NCBI RefSeq assembly: GCF_030687895.1
Contig: NZ_CP117452.1
Coordinates: forward strand, 4,580,501 to 4,644,500
Origin: Pseudomonas sp. FP198
Lineage (GTDB): Bacteria; Pseudomonadota; Gammaproteobacteria; Pseudomonadales; Pseudomonadaceae
Length of the DNA: 64,000 bases
Reading direction: 5' to 3'
A program made the position numbers and the translations under genes. Below the pieces are notes generated by a model. It was not told where the DNA came from. It saw nothing but the letters and a program-made list of their open reading frames with translations, and made no database searches. Position 1 is the first letter of the stretch. Each line of letters begins with the position of its first letter. Positions 44,083 through 50,910 of this stretch are shown one piece after another.

Positions 44083-44581
44083 AGTGTGTATCTCCGTGAC
44101 GTTTTAAAGAGTCCCGCGCAAGGTGTCACTTTAGATGACGATCCTGACGGGGCATGGTTCAGTTGAAAAAAGCAAATTCGGTTGCCGCGATCCCCTGTGG
44201 GAGCGAGCTTGCTCGCGATGGCGGCGTGTCAGTCGGCTTCAATGTTTGCTGTGCAGTCGCTATCGCGAGCAAGCTCGCTCCCACAGGAACTCATTAAGAC
44301 AGCGCTGTCTTTCAGGGTCAGGACATTGAGCGTTGTTTGGATCTTTCAATGGGAATAGCTGTAACGCAGAGGCTCTGGCACGCCAGAAGAAGCGTTTCAT
44401 CAGGCGGCGCAAGGATAATGTCCTGTTACAAATAGAGAAAGTGCTTTTGCTGACATGGATCATCTCGGATTCGGTAACAGTGTGCCCAGCCTCACGAAGC
44501 TATGATGGAAGCCATACTTCCACCCAACGGGCACCTCGGCTAAGGTGCGCGGCTTTACACTTCTTCATGCAAAGGCCCGCC
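44083..44581. other. Intergenic region, gcd upstream / VF530-like gene
   Basis: The 499 bases contain the gcd promoter region, a REP-A pair, and about 290 bases of unremarkable sequence before the next gene. An ORF covers part of that stretch but has no ribosome site or recognisable content. Confidence 0.6.
44197..44288. repeat. REP-A inverted pair
   Basis: A forward unit at about 44198-44220 and an inverted unit at about 44261-44285 lie upstream of gcd. Confidence 0.92.
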
Positions 44582-44812
44582 ATGACCGAACCGAACGACA
44601 ACCCACTGCACGGCGTGACGCTGGAGCAGATCCTCAATGCCCTGGTGCAACACTACGAGTGGTCGGGCCTGGCCGAACGCATCGATATCCGCTGCTTCAA
44701 GAGCGACCCCAGCATCAAGTCGAGCCTGACTTTCCTGCGCAAGACGCCGTGGGCGCGGGAAAAAGTCGAGCGCCTGTACATCAAGCTGATGCGCACGAAA
44801 CGGCCGGTCTGA
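44582..44812 (+). CDS. VF530-like DNA-binding protein (DUF2132)
   Basis: This 76-residue protein matches the small VF530/DUF2132 family. It has the pattern [63 protein letters not shown] helical fold of this family has been linked with DNA binding, but its cellular role is unclear. The start is the ATG that opens the family's N-terminus; the frame extends upstream without support. It precedes a small membrane protein gene by 3 bases, suggesting one transcript. Confidence 0.9.
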   Translation: MTEPNDNPLHGVTLEQILNALVQHYEWSGLAERIDIRCFKSDPSIKSSLTFLRKTPWAREKVERLYIKLMRTKRPV

Positions 44813-44815
44813 GTC

Positions 44816-45469
44816 GTGGGCGTTGGAATCCCCTTGCGGCGCGGTTTCGTCTCGATAGCGGCACTGCTTGGCTGGGCGGGACTGAGCATCCAGTTGTATC
44901 TGATTCTGCTCGGGCGTTGGGAGCTGGGCGCGAGCCTGCTGGGCGGGCTGGTGAATTGCTTCAGTTTTTTCACGGTGTTGACCAATACGCTGGTGGCCGT
45001 GGTGCTGAGCTTCGAACTGACCCACCGCGATTCAGCGGCGCGACGCTGGTTCCTCGGGCCAGCGGTGCGCAGCGGCATCGCCGTGAGTATCGCCCTGGTC
45101 GGGCTGGCCTACAGCTTGCTGCTGCGCCATCTCTGGCAACCCGAAGGCTGGCAGTTCATCGCCGACGAACTGCTGCACGACGTGATGCCCGTGCTGTTCA
45201 TCGGCTACTGGTGGTTCTGCGTGCCCAAGGGCAGCTTGCGCCTGCGCCACATCGGGCTGTGGATACTTTATCCCTTGGTGTACTTCGGTTATATCCTGCT
45301 GCGCGGCAATCTGCTGGCGGCCTACCCCTACCCTTTCATTGATGTGGCGACTCTGGGTTATCCACAGGTGCTGATCAACGCCGGGGGGATATTGGCGGGG
45401 TTTGTCGGGATTGCGCTGGGGGTGGTGGGATTGGATTGGTGGCTGGGGCGGCGGGCAGCTAAAGCCTAG
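44816..45469 (+). CDS. Pr6Pr-like six-helix membrane protein
   Basis: This 217-residue membrane protein has six predicted helices with conserved residues typical of the Pr6Pr family. These include FFTVLTNTLVAVVLSFEL, LLRHLWQPEGWQFIADELLHDVMPVLFIGYWW, WILYPLVYFGYILLRG and YPYPFIDVATLGYPQVLINA. It starts with GTG, 3 bases after the VF530-like stop. I know no biochemical function for the family. Its convergent neighbour is the DUF1289 gene, across a REP-B variant pair. Confidence 0.85.
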   Translation: MGVGIPLRRGFVSIAALLGWAGLSIQLYLILLGRWELGASLLGGLVNCFSFFTVLTNTLVAVVLSFELTHRDSAARRWFLGPAVRSGIAVSIALVGLAYSLLLRHLWQPEGWQFIADELLHDVMPVLFIGYWWFCVPKGSLRLRHIGLWILYPLVYFGYILLRGNLLAAYPYPFIDVATLGYPQVLINAGGILAGFVGIALGVVGLDWWLGRRAAKA

Positions 45470-45479
45470 TGAATGCTTT

Positions 45480-45628
45480 TGTGGCGAGGGAGCTTGCTCC
45501 CGCTGGGTCGCGCAGCGGCCCCAAAACATGCAACTCAATCTGCCTGTAGTACCGGGCTGTCTGGTTTCAGGGCCGCTGCGCCCGAAGCGTCGGACCGGCC
45601 CAGCGGGAGCAAGCTCCCTCGCCACAGA
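45480..45628. repeat. REP-B variant pair between convergent genes
   Basis: A TGTGGCGAGGGAGCTTGCTC unit starts at 45480 and its inverted partner ends at 45628. The second internal hairpin is enlarged (CCGCTGCGCCCGAAGCGTCGG). Confidence 0.9.
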
Positions 45629-45641
45629 GGCGTAATCACAA

Positions 45642-45851
45642 TCAAGGTTTTGCCGGCAACATCCACACCAACCCACTGGCCTTGGCCCGTTCGTGACACA
45701 ACGCCAGGACGCCGCGCCGCTCTTCATTGTCCATCCGGCTCCAGCGGGTGATTTCCACCACGGTGCGCTGGCAGCCGGTGCAGATGTCGTCATCATCCAG
45801 CGCGCAGATGTTCACGCAGGGCGATGGAACCGGACGTTCAGCCGGGTTCAT
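45642..45851 (-). CDS. DUF1289 small Cys-rich protein
   Basis: The 69-residue protein has the DUF1289 pattern [29 protein letters not shown], with four cysteines that may bind iron-sulfur or zinc. It begins at the ATG that overlaps the stop of the gamma carbonic anhydrase gene by 4 bases, so it is translated from the same mRNA. The longer upstream frame is a shadow of that gene. The function is not established. Confidence 0.9.
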   Translation of the reverse strand: MNPAERPVPSPCVNICALDDDDICTGCQRTVVEITRWSRMDNEERRGVLALCHERAKASGLVWMLPAKP

Positions 45852-46372
45852 TGTTCTTGCTCGACCAAGTCGCGGGCATAACGCTGCGAGTTGTGTACAT
45901 AGTGGGCCGCGCTGGCTTCGAGCATCTTCTTCTGGGCCTCGGTCAGCTCGCGCACGACCTTGCCCGGCGAGCCCATCACCAGCGAACCGTCGGGAATCTC
46001 CTTGCCTTCGCCAATCAGCGAGTTGGCGCCGATGATGCAATTCCTGCCGATCTTCGCGCCATTGAGGATCACCGCGTTGATGCCGATCAGGCTGTAGTCT
46101 CCCACCGTGCAGCCGTGGAGCATCGCGTTGTGGCCGATGGTCACGCCGGTGCCGATGGTCAGCGGGAAGCCCATGTCGGTGTGCATCACGGTGCCGTCCT
46201 GCACGTTGCTGTTCCTGCCGATCAGGATCAGTTCGTTGTCGCCGCGCAGCACGGCGTTGAACCAGACGTTGGCGCCTTCTTCAAGGCGGACCTTGCCCAC
46301 CAGCGTGGCGTTGGGCGCGACCCAGCTCTGTGGGTGGGTTTCGACACGGGCATCGCCCAGGCGGTATTTCAT
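45848..46372 (-). CDS. Gamma carbonic anhydrase family protein
   Basis: This 174-residue left-handed beta-helix protein has hexapeptide repeats (for example [20 protein letters not shown] and [20 protein letters not shown]). The three metal-binding histidines of the family are present in [16 protein letters not shown]. It resembles YrdA/PaaY-type proteins. It may hydrate CO2 or act as a thioesterase or acetyltransferase-like protein; activity in this subfamily varies. It is followed by the overlapping DUF1289 gene and preceded 16 bases upstream by a Nudix gene, giving a three-gene operon. Confidence 0.92.
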   Translation of the reverse strand: MKYRLGDARVETHPQSWVAPNATLVGKVRLEEGANVWFNAVLRGDNELILIGRNSNVQDGTVMHTDMGFPLTIGTGVTIGHNAMLHGCTVGDYSLIGINAVILNGAKIGRNCIIGANSLIGEGKEIPDGSLVMGSPGKVVRELTEAQKKMLEASAAHYVHNSQRYARDLVEQEQ

Positions 46373-46388
46373 GGGAGTCCTCGGGGCG

Positions 46389-46988
46389 TCAGGTATTGAT
46401 GAAACTCTTGGGTGGTGTGTGCAGGTCGATACCCGCGTCGTACAGCAGGTTGACCAGCTCGACGATCATGATCGCCGTCAGGCCCCAGATCTTGTATTCG
46501 CCGAAGCGATAACTGGGCACGTACCAGCTGCGCCCCTGATAATCGATGCGGTGGGTGTGTTCGCGCGGGTCCTTGCGGAAAAACTCCAGCGGCACGCTGA
46601 AGACCGCGGCGATCTCGGCATCATTGGCTTGGTACTCGACGTAATCGGGAATCACCCCGACATAGGGGGTGACCTTGATGCCATGCAGGGAAATCAGTGG
46701 GCTGAGGGGGCCGATCACTTCCACCAGGCCAGGCGGCAGGCCGATTTCCTCTTCGGCTTCGCGCAGGGCGGTGAAGATCAGGTCCGGGTCTTCGGGGTCG
46801 CGGCGCCCGCCAGGGAAAGCCACTTCGCCGCCATGGGTCGAGAGCCCGCTGGCGCGCAAAGTCAGGACCAGTTCCGGCTCGTCGCTGCGGGTGATCGGCA
46901 CCAGCACCGCCGCTTCAGGGAAACGCCGATCGGTCTCCAGATCGCGCGGCGTATGGTTGCTTACTCGATGCAGTAGCTCGTCCAGCAT
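46389..46988 (-). CDS. CoA pyrophosphatase-type Nudix hydrolase
   Basis: This 199-residue Nudix enzyme has the CoA-specific motif block upstream of the Nudix box, [20 protein letters not shown], then [20 protein letters not shown] and IGL. This pattern is typical of NudL/PCD1-like enzymes that cleave CoA or oxidised CoA to 3',5'-ADP and phosphopantetheine. The length fits. It is the first gene of the operon with the gamma carbonic anhydrase and DUF1289 genes, and it diverges from the Nudix gene at 47136. Confidence 0.92.
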   Translation of the reverse strand: MLDELLHRVSNHTPRDLETDRRFPEAAVLVPITRSDEPELVLTLRASGLSTHGGEVAFPGGRRDPEDPDLIFTALREAEEEIGLPPGLVEVIGPLSPLISLHGIKVTPYVGVIPDYVEYQANDAEIAAVFSVPLEFFRKDPREHTHRIDYQGRSWYVPSYRFGEYKIWGLTAIMIVELVNLLYDAGIDLHTPPKSFINT

Positions 46989-47135
46989 GAGACTTCTCGA
47001 TTTATTCGCTGCCTAGCATCATGCACCAATCAGCCAAGCGGCCCAAGCCCCGGGACCACGTCATGTCGCGAAACGACAACTTGCCGATACCCGCCCGCAC
47101 ACGCCAAGATAGGCGCAGCCTTCAGGAATCCAAGC

Positions 47136-47687
47136 ATGAAATTCTGCAGCCAGTGCGGTAACCCGGTGACCCAGCGCATACCCGAGGGCGACTCGCGCCT
47201 GCGCTTCGTCTGCGACACCTGCCACACCGTCCATTATCAGAACCCCAATATCGTTGCCGGATGTGTACCGACCTGGGGCAGCAAAGTCCTTTTGTGCCGC
47301 CGCGCCATCGAACCGCGCCGCGGTTATTGGACGTTGCCGGCGGGCTTCATGGAAAACGGCGAAACCGTCGAACAGGCCGCCGTGCGCGAAACCGCCGAGG
47401 AAGCCTGCGCCCGGGTGCGAAACCTGAGCATCTATACGCTGATCGACGTACCGCACATCAGCCAGGTGCACGTATTCTTCCGCGCCGAGCTGGTCGACAT
47501 GGATTTTGCCGCCGGGCCCGAGAGCCTGGAAGTGCAGCTTTTCGAAGAAACCGAGATTCCCTGGGACGAGCTGGCTTTCCGCACGGTGGGCCGTACCCTA
47601 GAATACTTTTACGCTGACCGGAGGGCCGAGGATTACCCGGTGCGATCCGAGTCGATACCGCCGCTGGCCCAGCCCGCCAATACCTGA
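47136..47687 (+). CDS. Nudix hydrolase with N-terminal zinc ribbon
   Basis: This 183-residue protein has a zinc-ribbon (CSQCG...CDTCHTVHYQNP) like NADH pyrophosphatase NudC, followed by a Nudix domain: GFMENGETVEQAAVRETAEE with ACARV after it. The third conserved Gly of the Nudix box is Cys here, which is tolerated in this family. It lacks the NudC SQPWPFPxS motif, so the substrate is probably a different nucleotide such as ADP-ribose or FAD. The start has AGGAA about 9 bases upstream. Confidence 0.9.
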   Translation: MKFCSQCGNPVTQRIPEGDSRLRFVCDTCHTVHYQNPNIVAGCVPTWGSKVLLCRRAIEPRRGYWTLPAGFMENGETVEQAAVRETAEEACARVRNLSIYTLIDVPHISQVHVFFRAELVDMDFAAGPESLEVQLFEETEIPWDELAFRTVGRTLEYFYADRRAEDYPVRSESIPPLAQPANT

Positions 47688-47727
47688 ACATCAATATAGT
47701 CGCGACACCTCTAGGGATATCGTTTTA

Positions 47728-48234
47728 ATGCGCTGGTTGCTTGTCCTGTTCTGCCTGTCGTTCACCGCTGTGTCCCAAGCCGCCGCCGTGGGAACCTATA
47801 ACGGCAAGGTCATTGAAAAAGTCCTGGTGCTGAAGTCCGCCCATCAATTGCAATTGATCAACGACGGCAAGCCGCTCAAGACCTATCGCATCTCCCTGGG
47901 CAAGGGCGCCAAGAAAGGCCCCAAGCTGATCGAAGGCGACAAGCGCACCCCCGAGGGTTTCTACTGGCTGGACTGGCGCAAGACCAGCGAGCGCTTCTAC
48001 CTGTCGATGCACATTTCCTACCCCAACATCAGCGACGCCGCCCGCGCCCGCCGCGAAGGCGTGGAGCCGGGGGGGATGATCATGATCCATGGCACGCCGG
48101 ATTCGGAGGAGAACCCCGAGCAGTTGTTCCATACGCTGGACTGGACCGATGGCTGCATCGCCATGCGCAATGTGGATATGCGTGAGGTGTGGAACCTGGT
48201 ACCGGATGGGACGATGATCGAGATTCGCCCGTAA
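47728..48234 (+). CDS. L,D-transpeptidase family protein (YkuD domain), exported
   Basis: The 168-residue protein has a signal peptide (MRWLLVLFCLSFTAVSQAAA) and one YkuD domain. The catalytic motif is IHGTPDSEENPEQLFHTLDW then TDGCIAMRN, with His and Cys in the expected order; the usual SxGCIRM is TDGCIAM, so the Arg is Ala. It probably acts in the periplasm as a peptidoglycan L,D-transpeptidase or amidase. The start ATG is 25 bases after a T-rich stretch, 40 bases downstream of the Nudix stop. Confidence 0.9.
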   Translation: MRWLLVLFCLSFTAVSQAAAVGTYNGKVIEKVLVLKSAHQLQLINDGKPLKTYRISLGKGAKKGPKLIEGDKRTPEGFYWLDWRKTSERFYLSMHISYPNISDAARARREGVEPGGMIMIHGTPDSEENPEQLFHTLDWTDGCIAMRNVDMREVWNLVPDGTMIEIRP

Positions 48235-48243
48235 CCCCATTTC

Positions 48244-48368
48244 CCTGTGGCGAGAAAGCTCTTGTGGCGAGGGAGCTTGCTCCCGCTGGGCTGCGCAGCA
48301 GCCCCAAAGCAGCAAACCCATTCTGCCTGACACACCGCACTGTCAGGTTTCAGGGCCGCTTCGCAACT
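48244..48368. repeat. REP-B variant with truncated partner
   Basis: A degenerate start (TGTGGCGAGAAAGCTC) and then an intact TGTGGCGAGGGAGCTTGCTC unit are followed by a CAGGGCCGCTTCG stub where the inverted partner should be; the partner's end has been replaced by element copy A. Confidence 0.8.
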
Positions 48369-48375
48369 CTGATCC

Positions 48376-48735
48376 GGGATGTTTCCCACATAATTCCGGG
48401 TAGTCTTTTTGGGAGTTGAATTGGGTACATATCCGTTGCTGCGGTCACGGCCAGCAATGGTTCCGCTTTTACAGCGGGTCACTTTTGGAAAGAGCGCCAA
48501 AAGTAACCAAAAACGCTCTGCCCCACCACTCGGCACCTCGCCAAGGCTCGGTGTGCCCTCACTCCGGCATTGCTCCGTGGGCCCGCCGCGAAGGGCCGTC
48601 CCTGGCCCAGCGCGGCTATCCCGGCATCCATGCCGGGATGCTCACTGCGCAATGCCTGCGTTCGGCCAGCGTGGTTAACGGGGCGCCGAAATCAACGTCC
48701 ACCGCGAGGCGGCCTGAAGCCGACCTGACTCTTGA
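48376..48735 (+). repeat. Structured repeat element, copy A
   Basis: The roughly 360-base element starts at GGGATGTTTCCC and ends after CCGCGAGGCGGCCTGAAGCC. It contains hairpin 1 (GGTCACTTTTGG at 48477-48488 with CCAAAAGTAACC at 48497-48508), the invariant middle CCACCACTCGGCACCTCGCC, and hairpin 2 (ATCCCGGCAT CC ATGCCGGGAT at 48618-48639). It is about 90 percent identical to copy B by eye. A REP-A unit follows. Confidence 0.88.
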
Positions 48736-48752
48736 TGGAATCGCATTTCTCC

Positions 48753-48780
48753 TGTGGGAGCGAGCCTGCTCGCGAAGAGG
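48753..48780 (+). repeat. Single REP-A unit
   Basis: A forward unit TGTGGGAGCGAGCCTGCTCG lies between element copy A and the DUF6124-like stop codon without an inverted partner. Confidence 0.88.
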
Positions 48781-48795
48781 CCATTACTTATGGCA

Positions 48796-49104
48796 TCAAG
48801 TTCGAAGCTCGACTCGATCCAAGGCCTTGTTTGTCAGCAACTCCCCCAGTTCAATCATCTGCACCACTCCCAATGCTACGTGCCGTCGTGAGCCTTCCAG
48901 ATTGAACGCCAGGTCGCTGAGCATTGCATTGGCCGAGGCCAGGGTTTCGCTGAGGTTGGCTAGCAGGGTTTCGGTGTCGATGCTGTCTGTCACGTTGAAC
49001 AGTTGGGTCGAGGATTGGGGGTCTGAATCGCTGTCGTCGGGCTTGGGATTCTGGTCCATAGCGCGATCGGCGGGGTTTGGCGGGTTTGGGGTTTCTTTGA
49101 TCAT
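48796..49104 (-). CDS. DUF6124-like small protein
   Basis: The 102-residue protein opens MIKETPNPPN and contains LFNVTDSIDTETLLANLSETLASANAMLSDLAFNLEGSRRHVALGVVQMIELGELLTNKALD. This matches the Pseudomonas DUF6124 family as I know it (residues about 45-98). The first part is acidic and Pro/Asp/Ser rich and looks disordered. It has no signal peptide or membrane helix. The ATG has GAGGAG 6 bases upstream; a longer frame reading into the leader is not needed. It sits between two structured repeat copies. The function is unknown. Confidence 0.85.
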   Translation of the reverse strand: MIKETPNPPNPADRAMDQNPKPDDSDSDPQSSTQLFNVTDSIDTETLLANLSETLASANAMLSDLAFNLEGSRRHVALGVVQMIELGELLTNKALDRVELRT

Positions 49105-49204
49105 TTGCAGCTCCTCATTTTTGACGGAGCCACCACCCTTCGCGGTCAAACGAAAAAGTGGCGACTGTACGCGGGTTGACCGACCGGGAAATAAGGCAAA
49201 CCGG

Positions 49205-49220
49205 CACGTCCGAAGACGTC
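49205..49220 (-). promoter_or_regulatory. UUCG-type hairpin in the DUF6124-like leader
   Basis: On the minus strand ACGTC-TTCG-GACGT forms a C(UUCG)G-capped hairpin about 100 bases upstream of the DUF6124-like start. No T tract follows, so it is not an obvious terminator. Its role is unknown. Confidence 0.5.
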
Positions 49221-49432
49221 CCACGCACAGCCGCCGCGACACGATACCTCAGACGAAAGAAAAACACCTGAAATAGGCCTTGGAGCACTGACGCGCCTTA
49301 TTGATTCGGACGGTCAAATCCGAGTCGCTGAATTGGCAGCGACACCCTGAGGCTAGCTGCCTGACTTCCGAGGGACAACCTTAAAAACATGTCGGAAATT
49401 TCGGGGCGTCTGACAGCCCCTCCATCTGTTCA

Positions 49433-49790
49433 GGGATGTTTCCCACAGATTCCGGGTAGTCTTTTTAGGAGTTGAATTGGGTACATATCCGTTGCTGCGG
49501 TCACGGCTGGTAATGGTTCCGCTTTTACAGCGGCTCACTTTTAAGAGGCGCAAAAGTAAGCAAAACGCCTTTGCCCCACCACTCGGCACCTCGCCTAGGC
49601 TCGGTGTGCCCTCACTCCGGCATTGCTCCGTGGGCCCGCCGCGAAGGGCCGTCCCTGGCCCAGCGCGGCTATCCCGGCATCCATGCCGGGATGCCCACTG
49701 CACAATGCCTGCGTTCGGCCAGCGTGGTTAACGGGGCGCCGAAATCAACGTCCACCGCGAGGCGGCCTTATAGCCGACCTGGTTCTTGCT
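49433..49790 (+). repeat. Structured repeat element, copy B
   Basis: The same element as copy A, in the same orientation, begins with GGGATGTTTCCC and ends after GCCGACCTGG. Hairpin 1 is GCTCACTTTT (49533-49542) with AAAAGTAAGC (49552-49561), which changes one G-C pair of copy A to C-G. Hairpin 2 (49671-49692) is identical to copy A. Confidence 0.88.
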
Positions 49791-49806
49791 GGGGTCCGCG
49801 CTCCTT

Positions 49807-50304
49807 CTGTGGGAGCGAGCCTGCTCGCGAAGAGGCCGGCACTACCAACATCTTCATCAACTGAATTCCACCTTCGCGAGCAGGCTCGCTCCCACACTGG
49901 ATTTTCAGAAATCCGCAGAATCTATGTACGCCGCACCATACTGTGGGAACGAGCTTGCTCGCGAAGAGGCCGGTACATCCAATATTTTCATTGACTGACA
50001 CTCCGCCTTCGCGAGCAGGCTCGCTCCCACACTGGATTTTCAGGAAGCCGCAGAATCTATGTACGCCGCACCATACTGTGGGAACGAGCTTGCTCGCGAA
50101 GAGGCCGGTACATCCAATATTTTCATTGACTGACACTCCGCCTTCGCGAGCAGGCTCGCTCCCACACTGGATTTTCAGGAAGCCGCAGAATCTATGTACG
50201 CCACACCATACTGTGGGAGCGAGCTTGCTCGCGAAGAGGCCGGCACGGCCAACATCTTCATCAACTGAAATTCCGCCTTCGCGAGCAGGCTCGCTCCCAC
50301 AGTT
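49807..50304. repeat. Tandem array of four 134-135 base units, eight REP-A sequences
   Basis: Forward REP-A units start at 49807, 49941, 50076 and 50211, and each is followed about 65 bases later by an inverted unit, the last ending at about 50303. The spacers are also conserved, one carrying CAGAATCTATGTACGCCGCA. The middle units contain the variant GTGGGAACGAGC. The array arose by tandem duplication of a whole BIME with its flanking DNA. Confidence 0.93.
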
Positions 50305-50317
50305 GGATCGAAGTACA

Positions 50318-50645
50318 ACCGCCAAAGACGGGCCGGCTCTTGCTCTTGCTCTTGCTGTGCTTTTGACTTTGATCTCAGCGCCCCGTTAACCACGATGGCC
50401 GAACGCAGGCGTTGCGCCGTGGGCACCTCGGCAAGGATGCCGAGGTAGCCGCGCTGGGCCAGGGACGGCCCTTCGCGGCGGGCCCACGGAGCAATGCCGG
50501 AGTGAGGGCACACCGAGCCCAGGCGAGGTGCCGAGTGGTGGGGCAAAGCCTTTTTGGTTACTTTTTTGGCGTCTGAAAAAAGTGACCCGCCGTAAGGGCG
50601 GAACCCTAAGCAGCCGTTACCGCAGCAACGGATATACACGCCGCC
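50318..50645 (-). repeat. Structured repeat element, copy C (inverted)
   Basis: The element lies on the minus strand with its REP-adjacent end towards 50318. Hairpin 1 occupies 50556-50587 and hairpin 2 50425-50446 (ACCTCGGCA AGGA TGCCGAGGT on the plus strand). The central block is identical to copies A and B, but the outer parts diverge. Its 3' part is replaced by a short TTGCTC triple repeat (about 50339-50356). Confidence 0.85.
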
Positions 50646-50761
50646 CCCCCACCGATCGCAAAAAAATAAATATCAAATCCCATAATTTACAACCCATGCA
50701 TACCACTGCCCCCCTGAAACCACCACCCAACGCCGTACGCTCACACACCCTCCTCCGCCCT

Positions 50762-50858
50762 CTAATACCACTTAAAGCCAACCCCCTCAAAACACCCCAG
50801 AAACACGCCAAAACCAACCAGAACCCACGTTGACATGGTATTCAAGTGGTATTAGCTT
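50762..50858 (+). promoter_or_regulatory. Promoter and candidate operators of the nag operon
   Basis: TTGACA (50830-50835), a 17-base spacer and TAGCTT (50853-50858) form a sigma-70-like promoter about 50 bases before the regulator start. The spacer contains TGGTATT twice (50836-50842 and 50847-50853), one helical turn apart. AAGTGGTATTAG (50844-50855) has an exact inverted copy, CTAATACCACTT, at 50762-50773, 82 bases upstream. The positions suit a GntR-family repressor that blocks RNA polymerase, with possible looping to the remote site. The assignment is inferred. Confidence 0.68.
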
Positions 50859-50910
50859 CCACCCAACTTACCGAGCGACAACGCCCATAAAAACCGCATC
50901 GGACACCCAC

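Larger units (their letters stand above)
48235..48795. other. Gene-free repeat region 1
   Basis: The 561 bases between the L,D-transpeptidase and DUF6124-like genes hold a REP-B variant unit with truncated partner (about 48244-48368), structured element copy A (48376-48735) and a single REP-A unit (48753-48780). ORFs in this stretch are translations of the repeats. Confidence 0.8.
49105..50910. other. Gene-free repeat region 2 (1.8 kb)
   Basis: This is the longest stretch without a gene in the window. From left to right it holds the DUF6124-like leader (49105-49430), element copy B (49433-49790), a tandem REP-A array (49807-50304), inverted element copy C (50318-50645), a very G-poor tract (50641-50829) and the nag promoter/operators (50762-50858). 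Long ORFs here, including a repetitive one on each strand, are translations of repeats. Confidence 0.85.

Noticed and set aside
44333-44581. Upstream extension of the VF530-like ORF as a separate or longer protein
   Set aside because: The 83 extra codons have no ribosome site, no recognised motif and do not belong to the family's N-terminus.
48409-49276. ORFs in element copies A and B (MPHHSAPR... and 286 codons)
   Set aside because: The paired base changes follow hairpins rather than codons, copy C shifts frame relative to A and B, and the longer ORF overlaps the well-supported DUF6124-like gene.
49807-50304. CRISPR-like regular spacing
   Set aside because: The repeated units alternate in orientation, the spacers are themselves conserved, and there are no cas genes. 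It is a BIME array.
49768-50389. Long repetitive ORFs on both strands (185 and 148 codons) with repeats such as SRAGSLPHWIFRKPQN
   Set aside because: They are read-through of the tandem REP array. The 135-base period is divisible by three, which keeps all frames open, and there is no ribosome site.
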